From: Polyangiaceae bacterium | GTDB taxonomy: Bacteria; Myxococcota_A; Polyangia; Polyangiales; Polyangiaceae | DNA: 64,000 nucleotides | Reading direction: 5' to 3' | Assembly: GCA_023150915.1 (NCBI GenBank) | Contig: JAKLKA010000005.1 | Location: forward strand, 51,537-115,536 | Shown: in pieces, positions 1 to 9,934 of the stretch | How positions within the stretch are numbered: the stretch's first letter is position 1 | Layout of the letters: the number at the start of each line of letters is the position of its first letter | Notes under the pieces: generated by a model | What the model saw: only the letters and a program-made list of their open reading frames with translations | Databases searched by the model: none | What the model was told of the DNA's origin: nothing | Translations under genes and position numbers: made by a program

Positions 1-1
1 C

Positions 2-580
2 CGCCGGATCTTCGACCCATTCTTCACCACCAAGCGCGAGGGCACCGGGCTCGGCCTTGCGGTGGTTCACGGCATCGTGCAGCAACATGGCGGCGTGATC
101 ACGGTCGACTCGGCGCCGGGCATCGGCAGCAGCTTCCACGCGCTGTTCCCGCTGAGCGCGAAGCTGTACGAGGTGGACACCGCGCAGCTTCGCCTGCGCG
201 CGCCGCGGGGCACCGAGCGGCTGCTGGTGGCCGAAGACGAGCCGCAGCTCAGGTACCTGGCCGAACGCAGCTTGAGCCGCCTGGGGTATCACGTGGTGGC
301 GGCACGCAACGGGCAGGAAGCGGTGACCGAGTTCGAGCAGACCCCCGACGCGTTCGACCTGGTGGTGCTCGACGTGGTGATGCCGAGTCTGGGTGGGCGC
401 GAGGCCTGGGATCGGATGCGTGCGCGGCGCCCGAACCTGCGCGCGCTGTTCGTCACAGGCTATGCGCCAGAGTCGAGCGGAGTGGTCGAGGTCCTGGATC
501 AGCCGGGGGCCGCGCTGCTCAGGAAGCCGTTCACCACCATCGAGCTTGCCGCGCGCGTGCGCCAGCTGCTCGACGCCTGA
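2..580 (+). CDS. Hybrid sensor histidine kinase, C-terminal part (5' truncated by window edge)
   Basis: The frame is already open at the first bases, so only the C-terminus is present. It starts inside a HATPase_c domain: the F-box (FDPFFTTK) and G2 box ([12 protein letters not shown]) are visible in the first 25 codons. From about residue 75 a receiver domain follows, with the acidic pair (AEDE), the phospho-acceptor Asp in LVVLDVVMP, the T in FVTGYAP and the K in LRKPF. A kinase ending in a receiver is a hybrid kinase that passes phosphate internally. It closely resembles the C-terminus of the large kinase at 6045-9245, so the two are probably related. The upstream sensor is outside the window. 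Confidence 0.9.
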   Translation, partial: RRIFDPFFTTKREGTGLGLAVVHGIVQQHGGVITVDSAPGIGSSFHALFPLSAKLYEVDTAQLRLRAPRGTERLLVAEDEPQLRYLAERSLSRLGYHVVAARNGQEAVTEFEQTPDAFDLVVLDVVMPSLGGREAWDRMRARRPNLRALFVTGYAPESSGVVEVLDQPGAALLRKPFTTIELAARVRQLLDA

Positions 581-583
581 GCG

Positions 584-1276
584 TCACGTGCCCCGGCGCC
601 CGTCCCAGCGCTCGACATGCAAGCGCGGCGAGACGCCGACGCCGCGCGCCCGGGCGGCGCTCTCCACGAACGGAGCCCGGAGCGCGAGCTCGCGCCGCGT
701 TCGCGCCTGGGGCATGAACAGCACGCGGGCCTTCGGCCAGGCCAGCTCACCGATCAGCTGCTCGGCCTCGAGCACGTCGCTCTCGTCGGCGACCACCAGC
801 TTGAGCCACGCTCGGCCCGTGGCCGCCAGCGCCGCCAGCGCCCGCGGGCGAATGCGCAGTCCCGGGCGGTTGCCGCTGCCCGATAGCTTCGGCGACACGT
901 TCCACTGATCCACGCGGCGCGAGAGCTCGGGCTTCGGCTCGAGCGTGCCGTTGGTCTCGACCTCGACGAAATGGTCGGTCGAGAGCTGATGAATGAGCTG
1001 CGCCAATCCGGCTTGCTGCAGCAGCGGCTCACCGCCCGTCACCACCAAGCGCCGGGCCGTTGCGGCCTTTATCTGTCGCCAGACGTCGTCGACCAGGCGT
1101 GTGGTGACCTCGGCTTCGTAGGCATGGTTGTTGAAGTCCCAGGTGTACTTCGTGTCGCACCACGAGCAGTGCAGGTTGCAGGTCGCGAGCCGCAAGAACA
1201 CCGCCGGCTCGCCGGCGCTTGCACCTTCGCCCTGGATGCTCTCGAACACCTCGGACACTTTCAGCGATCGGGTCAC
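584..1276 (-). CDS. queE: 7-carboxy-7-deazaguanine synthase QueE (radical SAM)
   Basis: QueE converts 6-carboxy-tetrahydropterin to 7-carboxy-7-deazaguanine in the queuosine (preQ0) pathway, using S-adenosylmethionine and a 4Fe-4S cluster. The 230-residue protein opens with the family signature KVSEVFESIQGEG. The cluster-binding CX3CX2C (CNLHCSWC) is at about residues 33-40 and the SAM-binding GGEP at about 81-84. Translation starts with GTG at 1276. The gene stands alone, convergent with the kinase fragment before it and divergent from rph; no other queuosine gene is in the window. Confidence 0.93.
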   Translation of the reverse strand: MTRSLKVSEVFESIQGEGASAGEPAVFLRLATCNLHCSWCDTKYTWDFNNHAYEAEVTTRLVDDVWRQIKAATARRLVVTGGEPLLQQAGLAQLIHQLSTDHFVEVETNGTLEPKPELSRRVDQWNVSPKLSGSGNRPGLRIRPRALAALAATGRAWLKLVVADESDVLEAEQLIGELAWPKARVLFMPQARTRRELALRAPFVESAARARGVGVSPRLHVERWDGRRGT

Positions 1277-1341
1277 GGCCAGGCGGAAGGATTGAGCAAG
1301 GCCGTTTCGGCGTCCACCCGGGCCGTGGTAGGTGCAGTGCC

Positions 1342-2088
1342 ATGGCCGACAAACGCCAAGGCTTGCCCCTGCGCTCGATCCGCCCGGTCGAGGTGCTCCC
1401 CGGTTTTCACCGCTTCGCGGAGGGGTCAGTGCTGTACCGCGCGGGCGGAACGCGGCTGCTCCTCACGGCCAGCATCGACGACGGCGTGCCAGACTTCATG
1501 AAGGGTCGCGGCAAGGGCTGGATCACCGCCGAGTACCAGATGCACCCGCGCGCCAACCCGAAGCGGCGCGAGAACCGTGATGGCCGCGACAAGCCGCTGT
1601 CGGGCCGCTCGCGCGAGATCCAGCGGCTGATCGGCCGCGCGCTGCGCGCTGCCGTGGATCTCGACCGGCTGGGCGAGCGCAGCATCGTGATCGACGCGGA
1701 CGTGATCGAGGCGGATGGTGGCACGCGAACCGCGGCCATCACCGGGGGCTTCATCGCCCTGGCCATGGCCATCGAGAAGCTGCGCCTGGATCGCAAGGTG
1801 TTGCGTGATCAGGTGGCGGCCGTGAGCGTGGGCCACGTGGACGGGCAGTACGCCCTGGATCTTTGCTATGCCGAAGACAGCACCGCGCGAGTCGATCTGA
1901 ACGTGGTGGCCACGGCCAAGGGCTGCATGGTCGAGCTTCAAGGCACCGCCGAGGGCGAGCCCGTGCCGCGCTCGGACGTCGACGCCATGGTCGACCTGGC
2001 GCTGATCGGCGTCGCCGAGCTGTGCGTGGTCCAACGCAAGGCCCTGGAAACCGTGGGCGTCGATCTCACGCGCCTGATGCCGGGGTGA
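1342..2088 (+). CDS. rph: Ribonuclease PH
   Basis: RNase PH is a phosphorolytic 3'-5' exoribonuclease that trims tRNA 3' ends in the cytoplasm. The 248-residue length is normal for the family. Visible family features are the N-terminal R-I-R-P-V-E segment, the SGRSREIQRLIGRALR stretch that forms the phosphate site, and the core SIVIDADVIEADGGTRTAAITGG. I chose the ATG at 1342, giving the usual short N-terminus; the frame stays open upstream but that extension has no family resemblance. The hydrolase gene follows 3 bp later, so the two may be cotranscribed. Confidence 0.95.
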   Translation: MADKRQGLPLRSIRPVEVLPGFHRFAEGSVLYRAGGTRLLLTASIDDGVPDFMKGRGKGWITAEYQMHPRANPKRRENRDGRDKPLSGRSREIQRLIGRALRAAVDLDRLGERSIVIDADVIEADGGTRTAAITGGFIALAMAIEKLRLDRKVLRDQVAAVSVGHVDGQYALDLCYAEDSTARVDLNVVATAKGCMVELQGTAEGEPVPRSDVDAMVDLALIGVAELCVVQRKALETVGVDLTRLMPG

Positions 2089-2091
2089 GCC

Positions 2092-3315
2092 ATGGGACGC
2101 ATCCGAGAGGTGGCTGATGCGCTCTGGTCCGGAAGCCAGAGCACCGACGGCCTGCAACCGGTTTCGCTCATCCTTGGCCTGGAAGAAATGCAGCCGGGCC
2201 TGGCCTTCGTCTCGAGCTTCGGCAACGTGATCGCGTTTCGCTCGTCCGAGGGCATGGCGCTGATCGACACCGGCGGCTTTTTCATGGCCGGCCAGAACCA
2301 CGCCACGCTCCGCGAGTGGTGCGACGCGCCGCTCAGCACCGCCATCTACACCCACGGTCACGTGGACCACGCCTTCGGCGTGCCGCCCTTCGAGGCGGAA
2401 GGGCGCGGGCGGGTCGAGGTGATCGCCCACGAGGCGGTGAAAGACCGCTTCGATCGTTACCAGCTCACCGCAGGCTACAACCGCGTGATCAACGGCCGGC
2501 AGTTCGGCGTGGCGGCCTGGCCCAGCGAGTACCGCTACCCGGATCGCACCTATCGCGATCGGCTGGATTTGCAGGTGGGCGGCGAGGCGGTCGAGCTTCA
2601 TCACGCGCGGGGCGAGACCGACGACCACACCTGGGTGTGGTTGCCGCAGCGCAAGGTGCTGTGCACTGGCGACCTGTTCATCTGGGCCTCGCCCAACTGT
2701 GGCAACCCGCAGAAGGTGCAGCGCTTCCCCCGCGAGTGGGCGGCCGCGCTCAGAACCATGTCGGCGCTGGGCGCCGAGTTGCTGTTGCCCGGGCACGGCC
2801 CGCCCATCGAGGGCAAAGACCGGGTCGAGCAGGCGCTGTCCGAAACCGCCGAGCTCCTGGAATTCCTGGTCGATGCCACCCTTCAGCGCATGAACGCCGG
2901 CAAGCGTCTGAACGCCATCTTGGCCGAGGTGAAGGCGCCGGCGCACCTCTTGGCGCGGCCCTACTTGCGACCGGTCTACGACGAGCCCGAGTTCATCGTG
3001 CGGAACCTGTGGCGGCTGTACGGTGGGTGGTGGGACGGCAACCCAGCCCAGCTGAAGCCCGCCCCCGAGGCGGCCGTGGCCGGCGAGATCGCCGCGCTGG
3101 CCGGCGGCGCCCACGCATTGGTTTCGCGGGCCGCGGCACTGGCCGATGGCGGAGAGCTGGCCCTTGCCACGCACCTGATCGAGCTCGCGTTCGCCGCCGC
3201 CCCCGACGACCCCGAGGCCCGCCGGGTGCGCGCGCGCATCTATTCGGCTCGCTCCGAGGCCGAGTCGAGCTTGATGGCCAAGAACATCTTTCGCGCCGCC
3301 GCCGACGAGAGCTGA
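2092..3315 (+). CDS. MBL-fold hydrolase, alkylsulfatase-like
   Basis: A 407-residue metallo-beta-lactamase-fold protein. The zinc motif THGHVDHAFG at about residues 83-92 is the THxHxDH form typical of alkylsulfatase (SdsA1/BDS1) relatives. Further metal ligands are plausible in HHARGETDDHT, in CTGDLF and in LLPGHGPP. The C-terminal 150 residues resemble the alkylsulfatase dimerisation region (YLRPVYDEPEFIVRNLWRLYGGWWDGNP). Known relatives cleave alkyl sulfates to alcohol and sulfate, but many of these short forms have no assigned substrate. There is no signal peptide, so it is probably cytoplasmic. It follows rph by 3 bp and precedes the radical SAM gene. Confidence 0.82.
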   Translation: MGRIREVADALWSGSQSTDGLQPVSLILGLEEMQPGLAFVSSFGNVIAFRSSEGMALIDTGGFFMAGQNHATLREWCDAPLSTAIYTHGHVDHAFGVPPFEAEGRGRVEVIAHEAVKDRFDRYQLTAGYNRVINGRQFGVAAWPSEYRYPDRTYRDRLDLQVGGEAVELHHARGETDDHTWVWLPQRKVLCTGDLFIWASPNCGNPQKVQRFPREWAAALRTMSALGAELLLPGHGPPIEGKDRVEQALSETAELLEFLVDATLQRMNAGKRLNAILAEVKAPAHLLARPYLRPVYDEPEFIVRNLWRLYGGWWDGNPAQLKPAPEAAVAGEIAALAGGAHALVSRAAALADGGELALATHLIELAFAAAPDDPEARRVRARIYSARSEAESSLMAKNIFRAAADES

Positions 3316-3354
3316 GCTGGCGCCGAGCGCCGTGGGCCTTAACTTGGCCAGGCC

Positions 3355-4443
3355 ATGACCTCGACCCTCGGACCGAGCCACGTGCGCGGGCGCTGGCAGC
3401 ACCCGGTCGGCGACGGTCGCATCCAGTGCGACCTGTGCCCGCGATTCTGTCGCTTGCACGACGGGCAGCGGGCGTTCTGCTTCGTCCGCGAGCGGGTCGG
3501 CGACGCCATCTACCTGTCGAGCTACGGTCGGGCCACTGGCTTCTGCATCGACCCCATCGAGAAGAAGCCGCTCCACCACTTCTACCCCGGCACCAGCGTC
3601 CTGAGCTTTGGCACCGCCGGGTGCAACCTGGGCTGCAAGTTCTGCCAGAACTGGGACATCTCGAAGGCGAAAGAGATCGAGAAGCTCTCGGACCGCGCCA
3701 GCCCCGCCCAGGTCGCCGAGACCGCGGAGCGCCAGGGCTGCAAGAGCGTGGCGTTCACCTACAACGACCCGGTCATCTTCGCGGAATACGCCATCGATTG
3801 CGCCCTCGAGTGCCGCGCGCGCGGCATCGAGACCGTGGCCGTGACGGCCGGGTACATCGCGCCCGAGGCGCGCCGCGACTTCTTCGCGGTGATGAGCGCG
3901 GCCAACGTCGACCTCAAGGCGTTCGAGCCCGACTTCTATCGCAAGCTGTGCAACGCCGAGCTCGAGCCGGTGCTCGACACGCTGAAGTGGCTGCGGCAAG
4001 AGACCAACGTCTGGGTCGAGGTCACGACGTTGCTCATTCCGGGCCACAACGACTCGGCGGAAGAGGTCGACCGGCTGTGCGCCTGGTTCGTGAAGGAGCT
4101 GGGGGCCGACGTCCCCCTGCACTTCAGCGCGTTCCACCCCGACTTCAAGATGCTCGACCTGCCACCGACGCCCCCCGCCACCTGCCAGCGCGCCCGCGAG
4201 CAAGCCATGGCGCACGGCATTCGCTACGTGTACTCGGGCAACATCCACGACGTCGCCGGGGGGTCCACGTGCTGCCCGGCGTGTCATGCGCTGTTGATCG
4301 AGCGCGACTGGTACGAGCTTGGCGCCTATCGACTGAAGGGCAGTCGCTGCGGCGCCTGCGGCGTCGAAATCGCCGGGCGATTCTCGGCCGAAGGCGTCCA
4401 GAGCGCCTGGGGGCGACGGCGGCAGCGGGTGGTGATCGGCTGA
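3355..4443 (+). CDS. amrS: AmmeMemoRadiSam-system radical SAM enzyme (AmrS type)
   Basis: A 362-residue radical SAM protein. An N-terminal Cys cluster (CDLCPRFCRL, with FCFVRE after it) precedes the SAM cluster motif CNLGCKFC at about residues 91-98. A C-terminal zinc-ribbon-like region has CCPAC and CGAC. The architecture and the segment PIEKKPLHHFYPG match the AmmeMemoRadiSam radical SAM enzymes, relatives of pyruvate formate-lyase activase. In other genomes these are often linked to MEMO1-like and AMMECR1-like genes. Neither partner is adjacent here; the neighbours are an alkylsulfatase-like hydrolase and a histidine kinase. The substrate of the family remains unclear to me. Confidence 0.87.
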   Translation: MTSTLGPSHVRGRWQHPVGDGRIQCDLCPRFCRLHDGQRAFCFVRERVGDAIYLSSYGRATGFCIDPIEKKPLHHFYPGTSVLSFGTAGCNLGCKFCQNWDISKAKEIEKLSDRASPAQVAETAERQGCKSVAFTYNDPVIFAEYAIDCALECRARGIETVAVTAGYIAPEARRDFFAVMSAANVDLKAFEPDFYRKLCNAELEPVLDTLKWLRQETNVWVEVTTLLIPGHNDSAEEVDRLCAWFVKELGADVPLHFSAFHPDFKMLDLPPTPPATCQRAREQAMAHGIRYVYSGNIHDVAGGSTCCPACHALLIERDWYELGAYRLKGSRCGACGVEIAGRFSAEGVQSAWGRRRQRVVIG

Positions 4444-4480
4444 GCTTGCATCGGCCCGGGCTCTCTGGCGTCATGGTTGG

Positions 4481-5671
4481 GTGAGCGGCGGGGGCGGTGC
4501 TGAGAGCGGCGAGTCGAGCGGGGGCGATACACTCCCGCGGCTGCAGCTGGCGGCACTGGACGCCGTGGCCAACGCCATCGTGTTCACCGATAGCCGCGGC
4601 GTCATCTTGTGGGTGAACGCGGCCTGGGGGACAATGACCGGATACTCGCGCGCCGAGGTGTTGGGTCAGAACCCGCGCATCCTGAAGTCCGGAGCGCAGA
4701 GCAGGGCATTCTACGGCGAGCTGTGGCGCACCATCCTTTCGGGCCGGGTGTGGCGGGGTGAGCTGGTCAACAAGCGCAAAGACGGCAGCCTGTACACCGA
4801 AGAAGAGACGATCACGCCGCTCTGCGACCCCGATGGGAAGGTCACGCACTTCATCGCCATCAAGCAAGACATCTCGGACCGCAAGCTGGCCGAGCTGGCT
4901 TTGCGTGAGAGTGAGGAACGCGCCCGCAAAGCGGCCAGCGAGCTGGCGATCGCGAAAGAGCGCGCCGAGTCGGCCGACCGCTTGAAGAGCGCGTTTCTGG
5001 CGACCATGTCCCACGAGCTTCGCACTCCGCTCAATTCGATCATCGGCTTCACGGGCATTCTGCTGCAAGAGCTGCCGGGGCCCATCAACGCCGAGCAGAG
5101 GAAGCAGCTCGAGATGGTGCGAGGCAGCTCGCGCCACCTCTTGGCGCTGATCAACGACGTGCTGGACATCTCGAAGATCGAGGCGGGGCAGCTCGAGGTG
5201 CGGCGCGAGCCGTTCGACCTCGAGGCCTGCATCGAGCGTGCCGTGGGCGCGGTGCGGCCGCTGGCGGAGAAGAAGGGCCTGGCCCTCGCATCGAGCGTGC
5301 CCGCGGGGGTTGGCCAGGTGGTCGGCGACCCACGGCGCGTCGAGCAGGTGCTTCTGAACCTGCTCACCAACGCCGTGAAGTTCACCGACCGCGGGCGCGT
5401 GAGCCTCGAGGTTGCCAGCGACGACGACCGCGTCCGGATGACGGTCCGCGACACCGGGGTCGGGATCCAGAGCGCAGATCTGGCGGCGCTGTTCCAGCCG
5501 TTCCGGCAGGTCGGTTCGGGGCTGGCGCGCAGCCACGAGGGCACCGGGCTCGGGCTGGCGATCTGTCGTCGCCTCGCCGGGCTGATGGGGGGCGACGTGA
5601 GTGTCGAGAGTGAGTGGGGCAGTGGCAGCGCGTTCACGTTCGCGCTGCCCCGACGGTGGGGAAATCGATGA
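4481..5671 (+). CDS. PAS-domain sensor histidine kinase
   Basis: A 396-residue cytoplasmic kinase with a GTG start at 4481 and no membrane segments. A PAS domain covers roughly residues 25-140. HisKA follows with the phospho-His in SHELRTPLNSIIGF at about 178, then HATPase_c with N (LTNAVKF), G1 (DTGVGI) and G2 (GTGLGLAI) boxes to the end. The PAS domain is strikingly similar to the last PAS of the kinase at 6045-9245, including the ILKSG segment and the RxELVN(K/R)RKDG segment. Its stop overlaps the start of the next gene by ATGA, so the three two-component genes are translationally coupled. Confidence 0.93.
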   Translation: MSGGGGAESGESSGGDTLPRLQLAALDAVANAIVFTDSRGVILWVNAAWGTMTGYSRAEVLGQNPRILKSGAQSRAFYGELWRTILSGRVWRGELVNKRKDGSLYTEEETITPLCDPDGKVTHFIAIKQDISDRKLAELALRESEERARKAASELAIAKERAESADRLKSAFLATMSHELRTPLNSIIGFTGILLQELPGPINAEQRKQLEMVRGSSRHLLALINDVLDISKIEAGQLEVRREPFDLEACIERAVGAVRPLAEKKGLALASSVPAGVGQVVGDPRRVEQVLLNLLTNAVKFTDRGRVSLEVASDDDRVRMTVRDTGVGIQSADLAALFQPFRQVGSGLARSHEGTGLGLAICRRLAGLMGGDVSVESEWGSGSAFTFALPRRWGNR

Positions 5672-6048
5672 CACGCCACGTGCTCTTGATCGAAGACAAC
5701 GAGCAGAACCGCTACCTCACCACATTCTTGCTCGAGAAGAGCGGTTACCGAGTGACTTCCGCGGTCACCGGCCCCGACGGCATCGAGCTGGCCCGAGGTG
5801 GTGCGTTCGATCTGATTCTGCTCGACATCCAGCTGCCGGCGATGGACGGCTATGCGGTGGCTGCATCGCTCAAGGCCGACCCGCGGACGCGCGGTGTTCC
5901 AATCGTAGCCGTCACCTCCCACGCGATGGTCGGCGACCGCGAGAAGGCTCTGGCGTCCGGGTCCCAGGGCTACATCGAGAAACCCATCGACCCCGAGACC
6001 TTCGTCAGCGAGATCGAGCGGTTTCTCCCGTCGCGAGGCGTGCCATGA
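5668..6048 (+). CDS. Single-domain response regulator
   Basis: A 126-residue stand-alone receiver with no output domain. The acidic residues are in LIEDNEQN, the phospho-acceptor Asp is in LILLDIQLPAMDG, the switch Thr/Ser is in VAVTSHA and the conserved Lys is in YIEKPID. CheY/DivK-like regulators of this kind relay phosphate or act by protein contacts. I chose the ATG at 5668 because it overlaps the upstream stop (ATGA) and gives a standard N-terminus. Its own stop overlaps the next kinase in the same way, so it is probably the target of one or both flanking kinases. Confidence 0.93.
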   Translation: MTRHVLLIEDNEQNRYLTTFLLEKSGYRVTSAVTGPDGIELARGGAFDLILLDIQLPAMDGYAVAASLKADPRTRGVPIVAVTSHAMVGDREKALASGSQGYIEKPIDPETFVSEIERFLPSRGVP

Positions 6049-9000
6049 CCCGCGTGCTGGTGGTCGACGACCTGGAGCCGAATCGCTACCTGCTGCGCGC
6101 GCTTCTCGGCGCGTCGGGCTTCGAGGTCGAGGAGGCAGCGAACGGCCACGAGGCGCTGGCGAAGGCCCGGGCGAACCCGCCCGAGCTTTGCATCTCGGAT
6201 CTCTTGATGCCGGTCAAAGACGGCTTCGAGCTCTTGCGAGAGTGGAAGGGCGACCCGGCACTCTGCAGGGTGCCATTCGTGGTGTACACCGCCACTTACA
6301 CCGACGAGGCCGATGAACGAGTGGTTCGGGACCTGGGCGCGGATGCATTCATCATCAAGCCCGCAGAGCCCGAGCAGTTCATCGCGCGACTGAAAGAAGT
6401 GCTGGCCGCCGTGCCCTCGGCGCAGCCCGCCCGCGCCGCCACCCTGGGGGATGAGAGCGCGCGCGAGGCCCACCGGCTGGTCTTGGCTCGCAAGCTGGAG
6501 CAGAAGGTGACGGCGCTCGAGTCGGCAAACCTCGAGCTCTCGATCCGGAACGCGCAGCTCGAGACGGTGCTGCGCACCGATCCGGAGGCCGTGCTGGTGC
6601 TGTCGGGTGAGGGCCGCATCATCCAGATCAACGACGCGGGGCTGCGGCTGCTCGAGGCCTCGGACATCCAGACGCTGTCCGGGCGCGAGCTGGCCGCGCT
6701 GGTGGTCGAGGACGACCGCGATCGCTTTCGAGAGACGTTGAGCGCGGTGCTGGCGGGCGAGCCCAGGCGGATCGAGCACCGGGTGACCGGCCTGGGGGGG
6801 TCGCTGCGCTGGCTCGAGACCCACGCCAACCTGCTCAGCGACGGGCAGCAGGCATCGGTGCTGTGCGTGGCGCGAGACATGACCGAGCGCTTGCTGGTCA
6901 CCGAAGCTCGAGAGCGCGAGCGGGCGCTGTCCACCGCCATTCTCCGGGGGCTACCCGGGATCTTCTACATGTTCGACGACAGCGGGCGCTTCGTGCGCTG
7001 GAACGAGCGCTTCGAGGTCGTCACCGGCTACAGCGGGGACGAGATCTACCGACTGCATCCGGTGGAGCTCTTCGAGGGCGCCGACCGTGAGTACATCGCC
7101 GGGCGGATCGCCGAGGGGTTCACCCGCGGCGAGAGCGACGCCGAGGCGACGCTGGTGTCCAAGACCGGTACGCGCACGCCCTTCTACTTCACCGGTGTGC
7201 GTACCGAGATCGGCGGCAAGGTCTACTTGGCGGGCACGGGCGTGGATCTCTCGGCGCGCCGCAAGGCAGAGGGCGAGCTTGCCCGCGTGGTCGCGTGGCA
7301 GCGCGCCATCCTGGATGCGACCGACCTGGCTGTCATCTCCACCGACGTCGCGGGCGTGGTGCAGTCGTTCAATCGGGCGTCGGAGCGGACCTTCGGCTAC
7401 CGCGCCGAGGAATTCGTCGGCAAGCTGAGCCCTGCGGTCTTGCACCTGCCGGAAGAGATCGCGGCGCGCGCCGCCGAGCTGAGCCGCGCCACGGGGCAAG
7501 TGGTCCAGCCGGGGTTCGAGGTGTTCGTCCACGAGGCGCGGTCGGGCAAGCCTGCGGAGCACGAGTGGACCTGCGTCCGCAAGGACGGCACCCGCTTTCC
7601 CGCGCGGGTTTCGGTCAGCGCCATGGTCGACGCGCAGGGCGCCTGCATCGGGTTTCTGGGCATTGCCACCGATCTGACCGAGGTGCGCGCCCAAGAAGCC
7701 ACCCGACGCCTGCAATCGGCTGCCCTCGACGCCGCCGCGAACGCCATGGTGATCACCGATCGCCACGGCACCATCCAGTGGGTGAACCCGGCATTTTGCG
7801 CGCTCACGGGCTATTCGGCAAGCGAAGCCATCGGCAAGAAGCCGAGCATTCTCAAGTCGGGGCTGCACCCCGCCGCGTTCTATTCTGCGCTCTGGGAGAC
7901 CGTTCTCGACGGGCGCGTGTGGCGGGCCGAGCTGGTCAATCGTCGCAAGGACGGCACGCTGTACCACGAAGAAGAGACCATCACGCCCCTGCTCGACGCG
8001 GACCGAAACGTCACTCACTTCGTCGCCATCAAGCAAGACATCTCGGAGCGCAAGCGGGCCGAGATGGAACAGTGGAAGCTGGAAGAGCAGCTACGCGTGT
8101 CCGAGAAGCTCAGGGCCGTGGGCAGCCTGGCCGGGGGCATCGCACACGACTTCAACAACCTGCTCGCGGTCATCTTGACCTATGCCGAGGTCGCGATGGA
8201 CGCCTTGCCGCAGGGCGAGCCGGCGCGCGACGACATTCTCGAGATCAAGAACGCGGGGGAGCGCGCGGCCGAGCTGACCCGGCAGCTTCTGGCCTTCAGC
8301 CGGCGTCAGGTGATGCGCGTCGAGCCCGTCAACCTGAACGCCATCGCTGGCGGCCTCGCGAAGATGCTGCGGCGCCTCTTGGGCGAGCACATCGAGCTCG
8401 AGCTCACGCTCTCGCCGTCGCTGGGCCTGACGCGGGCCGACCCCGGCCAGATCGAGCAGGTGATCGTGAACCTGGCGGTCAACGCGCGCGACGCGATGCC
8501 CGAAGGTGGCAAGCTGACCATCGAGACCGCCGAGATCACCCTCGACTCCGACTACGTCGCGATGCACCCGGGCGTGGAGCCGGGCCAGTACGTGGTGCTG
8601 GCCGTGACCGACTCGGGCATCGGGATGGACGATTCGGTGCGGCAGCGGATCTTCGAGCCGTTCTTCACCACCAAGCCCCAGGGCAAGGGCACGGGCCTCG
8701 GGCTGGCGACGGTCCACGGGATCGTCGAGCAGAGCGGCGGGCGGGTATGGGTCTACAGCGAGCTGGGCGTGGGGACCACGTTCAAGATCTATCTGCCGCG
8801 GCTGCACGAGGGGCAAGAGGCTGCGCGCGACCCGGCTGCTGCGACGGCGCGGGTCGGCGGGACCGAGACCGTCCTGGTGGTCGAGGACGAGCAGCCGGTG
8901 CGCAACATCGTGGAGCGCGTGCTCCGGGCCGTCGGCTACAAGGTGCTGACGGCGCAGAACGGCCAGGTGGCGCTCGGGGTGGCCGAGCGCTACGCCGGCC

Positions 9001-9245
9001 AGATCCACCTGGTGCTGACCGACGTGGCCATGCCCAAGCTGGGCGGTCGCGGGCTGGTCGAACAGCTGACGCAGGCCCGGCCGGGCATCAAGGCGCTGTT
9101 CATGTCCGGCTACGCCGACGACGCCATCGTGAACCACGGCGTGCTCGACGCCGGCCTTCAGTTCATCGGCAAGCCCTTCGGCGTCGGCGAGCTGCTCGAG
9201 AAGGTGCGCGAGGTGCTGGACGCTCAATCGTCGCCGAAGGCGTAG
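6045..9245 (+). CDS. Large hybrid histidine kinase (receiver - 4 PAS - HisKA - HATPase - receiver)
   Basis: A 1066-residue kinase starting at the ATG that overlaps the previous stop. An N-terminal receiver (about 1-120; Asp in [12 protein letters not shown]) is followed by a coiled-coil linker near 140-180. Four PAS-like domains come next, at about 180-285, 300-405, 415-545 and 555-670. HisKA has its phospho-His in [11 protein letters not shown], the form seen in NtrB/FixL-like kinases. HATPase_c ([20 protein letters not shown]) and a C-terminal receiver (LVLTDVAMP) complete it. No membrane segment is visible, so sensing is intracellular. Its last 22 bp overlap the convergent TetR gene. Confidence 0.93.
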   Translation: MTRVLVVDDLEPNRYLLRALLGASGFEVEEAANGHEALAKARANPPELCISDLLMPVKDGFELLREWKGDPALCRVPFVVYTATYTDEADERVVRDLGADAFIIKPAEPEQFIARLKEVLAAVPSAQPARAATLGDESAREAHRLVLARKLEQKVTALESANLELSIRNAQLETVLRTDPEAVLVLSGEGRIIQINDAGLRLLEASDIQTLSGRELAALVVEDDRDRFRETLSAVLAGEPRRIEHRVTGLGGSLRWLETHANLLSDGQQASVLCVARDMTERLLVTEARERERALSTAILRGLPGIFYMFDDSGRFVRWNERFEVVTGYSGDEIYRLHPVELFEGADREYIAGRIAEGFTRGESDAEATLVSKTGTRTPFYFTGVRTEIGGKVYLAGTGVDLSARRKAEGELARVVAWQRAILDATDLAVISTDVAGVVQSFNRASERTFGYRAEEFVGKLSPAVLHLPEEIAARAAELSRATGQVVQPGFEVFVHEARSGKPAEHEWTCVRKDGTRFPARVSVSAMVDAQGACIGFLGIATDLTEVRAQEATRRLQSAALDAAANAMVITDRHGTIQWVNPAFCALTGYSASEAIGKKPSILKSGLHPAAFYSALWETVLDGRVWRAELVNRRKDGTLYHEEETITPLLDADRNVTHFVAIKQDISERKRAEMEQWKLEEQLRVSEKLRAVGSLAGGIAHDFNNLLAVILTYAEVAMDALPQGEPARDDILEIKNAGERAAELTRQLLAFSRRQVMRVEPVNLNAIAGGLAKMLRRLLGEHIELELTLSPSLGLTRADPGQIEQVIVNLAVNARDAMPEGGKLTIETAEITLDSDYVAMHPGVEPGQYVVLAVTDSGIGMDDSVRQRIFEPFFTTKPQGKGTGLGLATVHGIVEQSGGRVWVYSELGVGTTFKIYLPRLHEGQEAARDPAAATARVGGTETVLVVEDEQPVRNIVERVLRAVGYKVLTAQNGQVALGVAERYAGQIHLVLTDVAMPKLGGRGLVEQLTQARPGIKALFMSGYADDAIVNHGVLDAGLQFIGKPFGVGELLEKVREVLDAQSSPKA

Positions 9246-9919
9246 CGATAGAACATGTCGGCCAGGGCCGCGCGGATGGCCTGCGCCTCGCGCGGCAAGG
9301 GGACCGGGCCGCGTAGCCCCGCGGTGACCAGCGCCACGTCCTGCGCCGCCACCGAGATGACGCGCGCGGCGGCGTCTGCGTCGGGGATGCGCCCGGCCGG
9401 CACGTTCGCGCGGATCAGCGCGGCGATGGCCTGGCGGCCTCGCTCTTCGTACTCGTCGCGCAGATGCGCAAGCTCGGCGTCGCGCATGGCCACGGCCAAA
9501 AACTCACGCGTGAGCTGCGGGTTTTCGGCGGTGCTCTCGAACAAGATGTCGATGACCTGGTCGATGGTGGCGCGGCGCTCGCGGCGCGTGCGGGTCGACG
9601 CGAAGGCGTCGGGCGTGAGCCGCGAGACCACGCTCTGATAGGACTGCTCGAGGTGCTGCGCGCTGAGCTCCAAGAACGCCTGACGCTTGTCGGTGAAGTA
9701 GCGATAGAAGGTGCCGACCGCCACACCGGCTCGCTCGGCGATGTCCGGGGTCTGGGTGTCGTCGTAGCCGCGCTCGGCGAACAGCTTGGCCGCCGCCTCG
9801 AGCAGGCGCTGGTGGGTGTCCCGAGCTCGCTGCTGGACGAAGCTGCGGGCCGGTGGCCCTGCTTCGGGATCCGGCACGTTTCGTCGGAGGGATCGGGGTT
9901 CAGCCACTGGCCGAAGCAT
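9224..9919 (-). CDS. TetR/AcrR-family transcriptional regulator
   Basis: A 231-residue TetR-type repressor. The N-terminal helix-turn-helix lies at about residues 35-80 (RLLEAAAKLFAERGYDDT followed by IAERAGVAVGTFYRYF). The C-terminal half is the variable ligand/dimerisation domain. It is divergently transcribed from the ferritin-like gene, 96 bp away, and the space between them holds a symmetric pair of palindromes. That layout suggests it represses both itself and the diiron gene. The 3' end overlaps the kinase gene by 22 bp. Confidence 0.92.
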   Translation of the reverse strand: MLRPVAEPRSLRRNVPDPEAGPPARSFVQQRARDTHQRLLEAAAKLFAERGYDDTQTPDIAERAGVAVGTFYRYFTDKRQAFLELSAQHLEQSYQSVVSRLTPDAFASTRTRRERRATIDQVIDILFESTAENPQLTREFLAVAMRDAELAHLRDEYEERGRQAIAALIRANVPAGRIPDADAAARVISVAAQDVALVTAGLRGPVPLPREAQAIRAALADMFYRYAFGDD

Positions 9920-9934
9920 AGCGAAATCTCATGA

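Noticed and set aside
1426..4287. A 953-codon open frame on the minus strand
   Set aside because: It is exactly antisense to rph, the hydrolase and the radical SAM gene; its product is low-complexity Gly/His/Arg/Val as expected from the mirror of GC-rich coding frames.
7295..9316. A 673-codon plus-strand frame inside the hybrid kinase gene
   Set aside because: Out of frame with a fully recognisable kinase; Arg/Gly-rich composition typical of a shadow.
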